Below, piece by piece: positions 40,230 to 52,500 of a DNA stretch of 64,000 bases. The translations under genes and the position numbers were made by a program. This DNA comes from Steromphala cineraria. Lineage: Eukaryota > Mollusca > Gastropoda > Trochida > Trochidae. A model generated the notes under the pieces. The model saw only the letters and a list, made by a program, of their open reading frames with translations, did not search any database and was not told where the DNA came from. Positions within the stretch are counted from its first letter, which is position 1, and the number at the start of each line of letters is the position of its first letter. The stretch covers positions 19,910,093 to 19,974,092 of the forward strand of contig OU744727.1 of assembly GCA_916613615.1 (NCBI GenBank), written 5' to 3'.

Positions 40230-41113
40230 GTACACAAAAAATCAATGCTATCTGCTGGTGCCAACCAATCTTCTCACAGATTTTTAGTTTTTGTAAAATT
40301 GGCTTTAGATGCGACCTTTATGTAGAGTTGAGCAGATATTGTCATTATTTTCCCTACGATAAAATTTTCTTAATATGGCTTGGATATGCACCAAAATGGG
40401 CTCAAATGTACACAAAAATAAATGCTATCTGCCCGTGCCAACCAATCTTCTCACAGATTTTTAGTTTTTGTATAATTGGCTTTAGATGCGACCTTTATGT
40501 AGAGTTGAGCAGATATTGTCATTATTTTCCCTACGATGAAATTTTCTTAATATGGCTTGGATATGCACCAAAATCGGCTCAAATGTACACACAAATAAAT
40601 GCTATCTGCCCGTGCCAACCAATCTTCTCACAGATTTTTAGTTTTTGTATAATTGGCTTTAGATGCGACATTTATGTAGAGTTGAGCAGATATTGTCATT
40701 ATTTTCCCTACAATGAAATTTTCTTAATATGGCTTGGATATGCACCAAAATTGGCTCAAATGTACACAAAAATCAATGCTATCTGCTGGTGCCAACCAAT
40801 CTTCTCACAGACTTTGAGTTTTTGTATAATTGGCTTTAGATGCGACCTTTATGTAGAGTTGAGCAGATATTGTCATTATTGTCCCTACGATGAAATTTTC
40901 TTAATATGGCTTGGATATGCACCAAAATGGGCTCAAATGTACACACAAATAAATGCTATCTGCCCGTGCCAACCAATCTTCTCACATATTTTAAGTTTTT
41001 GTATAATTGGCTTTAGATGCGACCTTTATGTAGAGTTGAGCAGATATTGTCATTATTTTCCCTACGATGAAATTTTCTAAATATGGCTTGGATATGCACC
41101 AAAATGGGCTCAA
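40230..41113 (+). repeat. Family B monomers after the large duplication
   Basis: Five monomers carry the CCCGTGCC and GACTTTGAG subtypes in alternation, one with CATATTTTAAG at about 40,985 and one with TTCTAAATATGG at about 41,076. The latter base change creates a TAA that ends the open frame there. Nothing but satellite is seen. Confidence 0.8.
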
Positions 41114-42946
41114 ATGTACACAAAAATCAATGCTATCTGCTGGTGCCAACCAATCTTCTCACAGACTTTGAGTTTTTGTATAATTGGCTTTAGATGCGAC
41201 CTTTATGTAGAGTTGAGCAGATATTGTCATTATTGTCCCTACGATGAAATTTTCTTAATATGGCTTGGATATGCACCAAAATGGGCTCAAATGTACACAA
41301 AAATAAATGCTATCTGCTGGTGCCAACCAATCTTCTCACAGATTTTTAGTTTTAGTATAATTGGCTTAAAATGCGACCTTTATGTAGAGTTGAGCAGATA
41401 TTGTCATTATTTTCCCTACGATGAAATTTTCTTAATATGGCTTGGATATGCACCAAAATGGGCTCAAATGTACACAAAAATAAATGCTATCTGCTGGTGC
41501 CAACCAATCTTCTCACAGATTTTTAGTTTTTGTAAAATTGGCTTTAGATGCGACCTTTATGTAGAGTTGAGCAGATATTGTCATTATTTTCCCTACGATG
41601 AAATTTTCTTAATATGGCTTGGATATGCACCAAAATGGGCTCAAATGTACACAAAAATAAATGCTATCTGCTGGTGCCAACCAATCTTCTCACAGATTTT
41701 TAGTTTTTGTAAAATTGGCTTTAGATGCGACCTTTATGTAGAGTTGAGCAGATATTGTCATTATTTTCCCTACGATGAAATTTTCTTAATATGGCTTGGA
41801 TATGCACCAAAATGGACTCAAATGTACACAAAAATAAATGCTATCTGCTGGTGCCAACCAATCTTCTCACAGATTTTTAGTTTTAGTATAATTGGCTTAA
41901 GATGCGACCTTTATGTAGAGTTGAGCAGATATTGTCATTATTTTCCCTACGATGAAATTTTCTTAATATGGCTTGGATATGCACCAAAATGGGCTCAAAT
42001 GTACACAAAAATAAATGCTATCTGCTGGTGCCAACCAATCTTCTCACAGATTTTTAGTTTTTGTAAAATTGGCTTTAGATGCGACCTTTATGTAGAGTTG
42101 AGCAGATATTGTCATTATTTTCCCTACGATGAAATTTTCTTAATATGGCTTGGATATGCACCAAAATGGGCTCAAATGTACACAAAAATAAATGGTATCT
42201 GCTGGTGCCAACCAATCTTCTCACAGATTTTTAGTTTTTGTAAAATTGGCTTTAGATGCGACCTTTATGTAGAGTTGAGCAGATATTGTCATTATTTTCC
42301 CTACGATGAAATTTTCTTAATATGGCTTGGATATGCACCAAAATGGACTCAAATGTACACAAAAATAAATGGTATCTGCTGGTGCCAACCAATCTTCTCA
42401 CAGATTTTTAGTTTTTGTAAAATTGGCTTTAGATGCGACCTTTATGTAGAGTTGAGCAGATATTGTCATTATTTTCCCTACGATAAAATTTTCTTAATAT
42501 GGCTTGGATATGCACCAAAATGGGCTCAAATGAACACAAAAATAAATGCTATCTGCTGGTGCCAACCATTCTTTTCACAGATTTTTAGTTTTAGTATAAT
42601 TGGCTTTAGATGCGACCTTTATGTAGAGTTGAGCAGATATTGTCATTATTTTCCCTACGATGAAATTTTCTTAATATGGCTTGCATATGCACCAAAATGG
42701 GCTCAAATGTACACACAAATAAATGCTATCTGCCCGTGCCAACCAATCTTCTCACAGATTTTTAGTTTTTGTATAATTGGCTTTAGATGCGCCCTTTATG
42801 TAGAGTTGAGCAGATATTGTCATTATTTTCCCTACGATGAAATTTTCTTAATTTGGCTTGTATATGCACAAAAATGGGCTCAAATGTACACAAAAAAATG
42901 TTATCTGCTGGTGCCAACCAATCGTCTCACAGATTTTAAGTTTTAG
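41114..42946 (+). other. Longest open run through family B monomers (610 codons), not called as a gene
   Basis: Ten or so consecutive 177-bp monomers read through without a stop because each carries TGG instead of TGA at the end and none has a length change. Translation would give ten copies of a 59-residue unit rich in Cys, Phe, Ile and Tyr. I reject coding. The copies differ mainly by amino-acid-changing substitutions (I/K in CIIGF/CKIGF, E/K in YDEIF/YDKIF, G/A in WLGYA/WLAYA, A/T in KWAQ/KWTQ). Each start is simply the ATG of ATGTACAC, and an AATAAA lies in most copies. Inside the run, a trimer with TTTAGTATAATTGGCTTAA recurs at 531 bp (about 41,345 and 41,876). Confidence 0.85.
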
Positions 42947-45169
42947 TATAATTGGCTTTAGATGCGACCTTTTTGTACATTTGAGCAGATACTAACATTA
43001 TTGTTTCTACGATGACATTTTCTTAATATGGCTTGGATATGCACCAAAATGGGCTCAAATGTACAACAAAAATAAATGCTATCTGCCCGTGCCAACCAAT
43101 CTTCTCACAGATTTTTAGTTTTTGTATAATTGGCTTTAGATGCGACCTTTATGTAGAGTTGAGCAGATATTGTCATTATTTTCCCTACGATGAAATTTTC
43201 TTAATATGGCTTGCATATGCACAAAAATGGGCTCAAATGTACACAAAAATCAATGCTATCTGCTGGTGCCAACCAATCTTCTCACAGACTTTGAGTTTTT
43301 GTATAATTGGCTTTAGATGCGACCTTTATGTAGAGTTGAGCAGATATTGTCATTATTTTCCCTACGATGAAATTTTCTTAATATGGCTTGGATATGCACC
43401 AAAATGGACTCAAATGTACACACAAATAAATGCTATCTGCTGGTGCCAACCAATCTTCTCACAGATTTTTAGTTTTTGTATAATTGGCTTTAGATGCGAC
43501 CTTTATGTAGAGTTGAGCAGATATTGTCATTATTTTCCCTACGATGAAATTTTCTTAATATGGCTTGCATATGCACAAAAATGGGCTCAAATGTACACAA
43601 AAATCAATGCTATCTGCTGGTGCCAACCAATCTTCTCACAAACTTTGAGTTTTTGTATAATTGGCTTTAGATGCGACCTTTATGTAGAGTTGAGCAGATA
43701 TTGTCATTATTTTCCCTACGATGAAATTTTCTTAATATGGCTTGGATATGCACCAAAATGGACTCAAATGTACACAAAAATAAATGCTATCTGCTGGTGC
43801 CAACCAATCTTCTCACAGATTTTTAGTTTTTGTATAATTGGCTTTAGATGCGACCTTTATGTAGAGTTGAGCAGATATTGTCATTATTTTCCCTACGATG
43901 AAATTTTCTTAATATGGCTTGGATATGCACCAAAATGGGCTCAAATGTACACAAAAATAAATGCTTTCTGCTGGTGCCAACCATTCTTTTCACAGATTTT
44001 TAGTTTTAGTATAATTGGCTTTAGATGCGACCTTTATGTAGAGTTGAGCAGATATTGTCATTATTTTCCCTACGATGAAATTTTCTTAATATGGCTTGCA
44101 TATGCACCAAAATGGGCTCAAATGTACACACAAATAAATGCTATCTGCCCGTGCCAACCAATCTTCTCACAGATTTTTAGTTTTTGTATAATTGGCTTTA
44201 GATGCGACCTTTATGTAGAGTTGAGCAGATATTGTCATTATTTTCCCTACAATGAAATTTTCTTAATATGGCTTGGATATGCACCAAAATGGGCTCAAAT
44301 GTACACAAAATCAATGCTCTCTGCTGGTGCCAAACAATCTTCTCGCAGACTTTGAGTTTTTGTGTAATTGGCTTTAGATGCGACCTTTATGTAGAGTTGA
44401 GCAGATATTGTCATTATTTTCCCTACGATGAAATTTTCTTAATATGGCTTGGATATGCACAAAAATGGGCTCAAATGTACACAAAAAAATGTTATCTGCT
44501 GGTGCCAACCAATCTTCTCACAGATTTTAAGTTTTAGTATAATTGGCTTTAGATGCGACCTTTATGTACAGTTGAGCAGATATTGTCATTATTTTCCCTA
44601 CGATGAAATTTTCTTAATATGGCTTGGATATGCACCAAAATGGACTCAAATGTACACAAAAATAAATGCTATCTGCCCGTGCCAACCAATCTTCTCACAG
44701 ATTTTTAGTTTTTGTATAATTGGCTTTAGATGCGACCTTTATGTAGAGTTGAGCAGATATTGTCATTATTTTCCCTACGATGAAATTTTCTTAATATGGC
44801 TTGGATATGCACCAAAATGGGCTCAAATGTACACAAAATCAATGCTCTCTGCTGGTGCCAAACAATCTTCTCGCAGACTTTGACTTTTTGTGTAATTGGC
44901 TTTAGATGCGACCTTTATGTAGAATTGAGCAGATATTGTCATTATTTTCCCTACGATGAAATTTTCTTAATATGGCTTGGATATGCACCAAAATGGGCTC
45001 AAATGTACACAAAAATAAATGTTATCTGCTGGTGCCAACCAATCTTCTCACAGATTTTAAGTTTTAGTATAATTGGCTTTAGATGCGACCTTTATGTAGA
45101 GTTGAGCAGATATTGTCATTATTTTCCCTACGATGAAATTTTCTTAATATGGCTTGGATATGCACCAAA
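42947..45169 (+). repeat. Family B with dimer and trimer repeats
   Basis: A 354-bp dimer recurs at about 43,190-43,545 and 43,545-43,900, marked by TGCATATGCACAAAAATGG, AAAATCAATG, GACTTTGAG and TGGACTC. A 528-bp trimer marked by the short ACACAAAATCAATGCTC monomer and TTCTCGCAGAC lies at about 44,300 and 44,830. The open frame of 440 codons at 43,033-44,355 passes through seven monomers and is lost at the first short monomer, the frameshift expected of noncoding repeats. Confidence 0.8.
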
Positions 45170-46260
45170 ATGGGCTCAAATGTACACAAAAATAAATGCT
45201 ATCTGCTGGTGCCAACCAATCTTCTCACAGATTTTTAGTTTTTGTATAATTGGCTTTAGATGCGACCTTTATGTAGAGTTGAGAAGATATTGTCATTATT
45301 TTCCCTACGATGAAATTTTCTTAATATGGCTTGCATATGCACCAAAATGGGCTCAAATGTACACACAAATAAATGTATCTGCTGGTGCCAACCAATCTTC
45401 TAGCAGATTTTTAGTTTTTGTATAATTGGCTTTTGATGCGACCTTTGTGTAGAGTTGAGCAGATATTGTCATTATTTTCCCTACGATGAAATTTTCTTAA
45501 TATGGCTTGGATATGCACCAAAATGAGCTCAAATGTACACAAAAATAAATGCTATCTGCTGGTGCCAACCAATCTTCTAGCAGATTTTTAGTTTTTGTAT
45601 AATTGGCTTTAGATGCGACCTTTATATAGAGTTGAGCAGATATTGTCATAATTTTCCCTACGATGAAATTTTCTTAATATGGCTTGCATATGCACCAAAA
45701 TGGGCTCAAATGTACACAAAAATAAATGCTATCTGCTGGTGCCAACCAATCTTCTCACAGATTTTTAGTTTTTGTATAATTGGCTTTAGATGCGACCTTT
45801 ATGTAGAGTTGAGAAGATATTGTCATTATTTTCCCTACGATGAAATTTTCTTAATATGGCTTGCATATGCACCAAAATGGGCTCAAATGTACACACAAAT
45901 AAATGTATCTGCTGGTGCCAACCAATCTTCTAGCAGATTTTTAGTTTTTGTATAATTGGCTTTTGATGCGACCTTTGTGTAGAGTTGAGCAGATATTGTC
46001 ATTATTTTCCCTACGATGAAATTTTCTTAATATGGCTTGGATATGCACCAAAATGAGCTCAAATGTACACAAAAATAAATGCTATCTGCTGGTGCCAACC
46101 AATCTTCTAGCAGATTTTTAGTTTTTGTATAATTGGCTTTAGATGCGACCTTTATATAGAGTTGAGCAGATATTGTCATAATTTTCCCTACGATGAAATT
46201 TTCTTAATATGGCTTGCATATGCACCAAAATGGGCTCAAATGTACACACAAATAAATGCT
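45170..46260 (+). repeat. 530-bp (3-monomer) tandem duplication, two copies
   Basis: The block 45,170-45,700 is followed by a near-identical copy at 45,700-46,230. Each holds GAGAAGATATT with TGCATATGC, the one-base deletion AAATGTATCTG (45,371 and 45,901), TTCTAGCAG, CTTTTGATGCG, GTGTAGAG, TGAGCTC (45,524 and 46,054), and TATATAGAG with GTCATAATTTTCC. The deletion makes one monomer 176 bp, so the period is 530 rather than 531. A related partial copy is at 47,481-47,880. Confidence 0.9.
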
Positions 46261-49200
46261 ATCTGCTGGTGCCAACCAATCTTCTAGCAGATTTTTAGTT
46301 TTTGTATAATTGGCTTTAGATGCGACCTTTATGTAGAGTTGAGCAGATATTGTCATTATTTTCCCTACGATGAAATTTTCTTAATATGGCTTGGATATGC
46401 ACCAAAATGAGCTCAAATGTACACAAAAATAAATGCTATCTTCTGGTGCCAACCAATCTTCTCACAGATTTTTAGTTTTTGTATAATTGGCTTTAGATGA
46501 GACCTTATTGTACATTTGAGCAGATACTAACATTATTGTTTCTACGATGACATTTTCTTAATATGGCTTGGATATGCACCAAAATGGGCTCAAATGTACA
46601 CAGAAATAAATGCTATCTGCTGGTGCCAACCAATCTTCTCACAGACTTTGAGTTTTTGTATAATTAGCTTTAGATGCGACCTTTATGTAGAGTTGAGCAG
46701 ATATTGTCATTATTGTCCCTACGATGAAATTTTCTTAATATGGCTTGGATATGCACCAAAATGGGCTCAAATGTACAACAAAAATAAATGCTATCTGCCC
46801 GTGCCAACCAATCTTCTCACAGATTTTTAGTTTTTGTATAATTGGCTTTAGATGCGACCTTTATGTAGAGTTGAGCAGATATTGTCATTATTTTCCCTAC
46901 GATGAAATTTTCTTAATATGGCTTGGATATGCACCAAAATGGGCTCAAATGTACACAAAAATCAATGCTATCTGCTGGTGCCAACCAATCTTCTCACAGA
47001 CTTTGAGTTTTTGTATAATTGGCTTTAGATGCGACCTTTATGTAGAGTTGAGCAGATATTGTCATTATTGTCCCTACGATGAAATTTTCTTAATATGGCT
47101 TGGATATGCACCAAAATGGACTCAAATGTACAACAAAAATAAATGCTATCTGCCCGTGCCAACCAATCTTCTCACAGATTTTTAGTTTTTGTATAATTGG
47201 CTTTAGATGCGACCTTTATGTAGAGTTGAGCAGATATTGTCATTATTTTCCCTTCGATGAAATTTTCTTAATATGGCTTGGATATGCACCAAAAAGGACT
47301 CAAATGTACACAAAAATAAATGCTATCTGCTGGTGCCAACCAATCTTTTTACAGGTTTTTAGTTTTTGTATAATTGGCTTTAGATGCGACCTTGTTGTAC
47401 ATTTGAGCAGATATTGTCATTATTGTCCCTACGATGAAATTTTCTTAATATGGCTTTGATATGCACCAAAATGGGCTCAAATGTACACAAAAATAAATGC
47501 TATCTGCTGGTGCCAACCAATCTTCTCACAGATTTTTAGTTTTTGTATAATTGGCTTTAGATGCGACCTTTATGTAGAGTTGAGAAGATATTGTCATTAT
47601 TTTCCCTACGATGAAATTTTCTTAATATGGCTTGCATATGCACCAAAATGGGCTCAAATGTACACACAAATAAATGTATCTGCTGGTGCCAACCAATCTT
47701 CTCACAGATTTTTAGTTTTTGTATAATTGGCTTTAGATGCGACCTTTGTGTAGAGTTGAGCAGATATTGTCATAATTTTCCCTACGATGAAATTTTCTTA
47801 ATATGGCTTGCATATGCACCAAAATGGGCTCAAATGTACACACAAATAAATGCTATCTGCTGGTGCCAACCAATCTTCTAGCAGATTTTTAGTTTTTGTA
47901 TAATTGGCTTTAGATGCGACCTTTATGTTGAGTTGAGCAGATATTGTCATTATTTTCCCTACGATGAAATTTTCTTAATATGGCTTGGATATGCACCAAA
48001 ATGAGCTCAAATGTACACAAAAATAAATGCTATCTTCTGGTGCCAACCAATCTTCTCACAGATTTTTAGTTTTTGTATAATTGGCTTTAGATGGGACCTT
48101 ATTGTACATTTGAGCAGATACTAACATTATTGTTTCTACGATGAAATTTTCTTAATATGGCTTGGATATGCACCAAAATGGGCTCAAATGTACACAAAAA
48201 TAAATGCTATCTGCTGGTGCCAACCAATCTTCTCACAGACTTTGAGTTTTTGTATAATTGGCTTTAGATGCGACCTTTATGTAGAGTTGAGCAGATATTG
48301 TCATTATTGTCCCTACGATGAAATTTTCTTAATATGGCTTGGATATGCACCAAAATGGGCTCAAATGTACAACAAATAAATGCTATCTGCCCGTGCCAAC
48401 CAATCTTCTCACAGATTTTTAGTTTTTGTATAATTGGCTTTAGATGCGACCTTTATGTAGAGTTGAGCAGATATTGTCATTATTTTCCCTACGATGAAAT
48501 TTTCTTAATATGGCTTGGATATGCACCAAAATGGGCTCAAATGTACACAAAAATCATTGCTATCTGCTGGTGCCAACCAATCTTCTCACAGATTTTTAGT
48601 TTTTGTATAATTGGCTTTAGATGCGACCTTTATGTAGAGTTGAGCAGATATTGTCATTATTTTCCCTACGATAAAATTTTCTTAATATGGCTTGGATATG
48701 CACCAAAATGGGCTCAAATGAACACAAAAATAAATGCTATCTGCTGGTGCCAACCATTCTTTTCACAGATTTTTTGTTTTTGTATGATTGGCTTTAGATG
48801 CGACCTTTATGTAGAGTTGAGCAGATATTGTCATTATTTTCCCTACGATGAAATTTTCTTAATATGGCTTGGATATGCACCAAAATGGGCTCAAATGTAC
48901 ACAAAATCAATGCTCTCTGCTGGTGCCAAACAATCTTCTCACAGACTTTGAGTTTTTGTGTAATTGGCTTTAGATGCGACCTTTATGTAGAGTTGAGCAG
49001 ATATTGTCATTATTTTCCCTACGATGAAATTTTCTTAATATGGCTTGGATATGCACAAAAATGGGCTCAAATGTACACAAAAAAATGTTATCTGCTGGTG
49101 CCAACCAATCTTCTCACAGATTTTAAGTTTTAGTATAATTGGCTTTAGATGCGACCTTTATTTAGAGTTGAGCAGATATTGTCATTATTTTCCCTACGAT

Positions 49201-49500
49201 GAAATTTTCTTAATATGGCTTGGATATGCACCAAAATGGACTCAAATGTACACAAAAATAAATGCTATCTGCTGGTGCCAACCAATCTTCTCACAGATTT
49301 TTAGTTTTTGTATAATTGGCTTTAGATGCGACCTTTATGTAGAGTTGAGCAGATATTGTCATTATTTTCCCTACGATGAAATTTTCTTAATATGGCTTGG
49401 ATATGCACCAAAATGGGCTCAAATGTACACAAAAATAAATGCTATCTGCTGGTGCCAACCAATCTTCTCACAGATTTTTAGTTTTTGTATAATTGGCTTT
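46261..49500 (+). repeat. Family B monomers, transitional subtype mixture
   Basis: Ordinary B monomers with subtypes seen on both sides: the TACTAAC form (about 46,526 and 48,118), the 178-bp TACAACAAAAA form, CCCGTGCC, GACTTTGAG, the last TGAGCTC alleles I see (46,408 and 48,002) and the ATCAATGCTC short monomer near 48,905. The stretch around 48,864-49,500 resembles that just after the A/B junction at 32,233-32,880 (offset about 16,630, 94 monomers). No other feature is visible. Confidence 0.75.
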
Positions 49501-52500
49501 AGATGCGACCTTATTGTACATTTGAGCAGATACTAACATTATTGTTTCTACGATGAAATTTTCTTAATATGGCTTGGATATGCACCAAAATGGGCTCAAA
49601 TGTACACACAAATAAATGTCATCTGCTGGTGCCAACCAATCTTCTAGCAGATTTTTAGTTTTTGTATAATTGGCTTTAGATGCGACCTTATTGTACATTT
49701 GAGCAGATACTAACATTATTGTTTCTACGATGAAATTTTCTTAATATGGCTTGGATATGCACCAAAATTGGCTCAAATGTACAACAAAAATAAATGCTAT
49801 CTGCCCGTGCCAACCAATCTTCTCACAGATTTTTAGTTTTTGTATAATTGGCTTTAGATGCGACCTTTATGTAGAGTTGAGCAGATATTGTCATTATTTT
49901 CCCTACGATGAAATTCTCTTAATATGGCTTGGATATGCACCAAAATGGGCTCAAATGTACACAAAAATAAATGCTATCTGCTGGTGCCAACCAATCTTCT
50001 CACAGATTTTTAGTTTTTGTATAATTGGCTTTAGATGCGACCTTTATGTAGAGTTGAGAAGATATTGTCATTATTTTCCCTACGATGAAATTTTCTTAAT
50101 ATGGCTTGGATATGCACCAAAATGGGCTCAAATGTACACAAAAATAAATGCTATCTGCTGGTGCCAACCAATCTTTTCACAGATTTTTAGTTTTTGTATA
50201 ATTGGCTTTAGATGCGACCTTTATGTAGAGTTGAGCAGATATTGTCATTATTTTCCTACGATGAAATTTTCTTAATATGGCTTGGATATGCACCAAAATG
50301 GGCTCAAATGTACACAAAAATAAATGCTATCTGCTGGTGCCAACCAATCTTCTCACAGATTTTTAGTTTTTGTATAATTGGCTTTAGATGCGACCTTATT
50401 GTACATTTGAGCAGATACTAACATTATTGTTTCTACGATGAAATTTTCTTAATATGGCTTGGATATGCACCAAAATGGGCTCAAATGTACACAAAAATAA
50501 ATGCTATCTGCTTGTGCCAGCCAATCTTCTCACAGATTTTTAGTTTCTGTATAATTGGCTTTAGATGCGACCTTTATGTAGAGTTGAGCAGATATTGTCA
50601 TTATTTTCCCTACGATGAAATTTTCTTAATATGGCTTGGATATGCACCACAATGGGCTCAAATGTACACAAAAATCAATGCTATCTGCTGGTGCCAACCA
50701 ATCTTCTCACAGACTTTGAGTTTTTGTATAATTGGCTTTAGATGCGACCTTTATGTAGAGTTGAGCAGATATTGTCATTATTGTCCCTACGATGAAATTT
50801 TCTTAATATGGCTTGGATATGCACCAAAATGGGCTCAAATGTACAACAAAAATAAATGCTATCTGCTTGTGCCAACCAATCTTCTCACAGATTTTTAGTT
50901 TTTGTATAATTGGCTTTAGATGCGACCTTTATGTAGAGTTGAGCAGATATTGTCATTATTTTCCCTACAATGAAATTTTCTTAATATGGCTTGGATATGC
51001 ACCAAAATGGGCTCAAATGTACACAAAAATCAATGCTATCTGCTGGTGCCAACCAATCTTCTCACAGACTTTGAGTTTTTGTATAATTGGCTTTAGATGC
51101 GACCTTTATGTAGAGTTGAGCAGATATTGTCATTATTGTCCCTACGATGAAATTTTCTTAATATGGCTTGGATATGCACCAAAATGGGCTCAAATGTACA
51201 CAAAAATAAATGCTATCTGCTGGTGCCAACCAATCTTCTCACAGATTTTTAGTTTTTGTAAAATTGACTTTAGATGCGACCTTTATGTAAAGTTGAGCAG
51301 ATATTGTCATTATTTTCCCTACGATAAAATGTTCTTAATATTGCTTGGATATGCACCAAAATGGGCTCAAATGTACACAAAAATAAATGCTATCTGCTGG
51401 TGCCAACCATTCTTCTCACAGATTTTTAGTTTTAGTATAATTGGCTTTAGATGCGACCTTTATGTAGAGTTGAGCAGATATTGTCATTATTTTCCCTACG
51501 ATGAAATTTTCTTAATATGGCTTGGATATGCACCAAAATGGGCTCAAATGTACACAAAAATAAATGCTATCTGCTGGTGCCAACCAATCTTCTCACAGAT
51601 TTTTAGTTTTTGTATAATTGGCTTTAGATGCGACCTTATTGTACATTTGAACAGATACTAACATTATTGTTTCTACGATGAAATTTTCTTAATATGGCTT
51701 GGATATGCACCAAAATTGGCTCAAATGTACAACAAAAATAAATGCTATCTGCCCGTGCCAACCAATCTTCTCACAGATTTTTAGTTTTTGTATAATTGGC
51801 TTAAGATGCGACCTTTATGTAGAGTTGAGCAGATATTGTCATTATTTTCCCTACGATGAAATTTTCTTAATATGGCTTGGATATGCACCAAAATGGGCTC
51901 AAATGTACACAAAAATAAATGCTATCTGCTGGTGCCAACCAATCTTCTCACAGATTTTTAGTTTTTGTATAATTGGCTTTAGATGCGACCTTTATGTAGA
52001 GTTGAGCAGATATTGTCATTATTTTCCCTACGATGAAATTTTCTTAATATGGCTTGGATATGCACCAAAATGGGCTCAAATGTACACAAAAATAAATGCT
52101 ATCTGCTGGTGCCAACCAATCTTCTCACAGATTTTTAGTTTTTGTAAAATTGGCTTTAGATGCGACCTTTATGTAAAGTTGAGCAGATATTGTCATTATT
52201 TTCCCTACGATGAAATTTTCTTAATATGGCTTGGATATGCACCAAAATGGGCTCAAATGTACACAAAAATCAATGCTATCTGCTGGTGCCAACCAATCTT
52301 CTCACAGATTTTTAGTTTTTGTAAAATTGGCTTTAGATGCGACCTTTATGTAGAGTTGAGCAGATATTGTCATTATTTTCCCTACGATAAAATTTTCTTA
52401 ATATGGCTTGGATATGCACCAAAATGGGCTCAAATGAACACAAAAATAAATGCTATCTGCTGGTGCCAACCATTCTTTTCACAGATTTTTAGTTTTAGTA

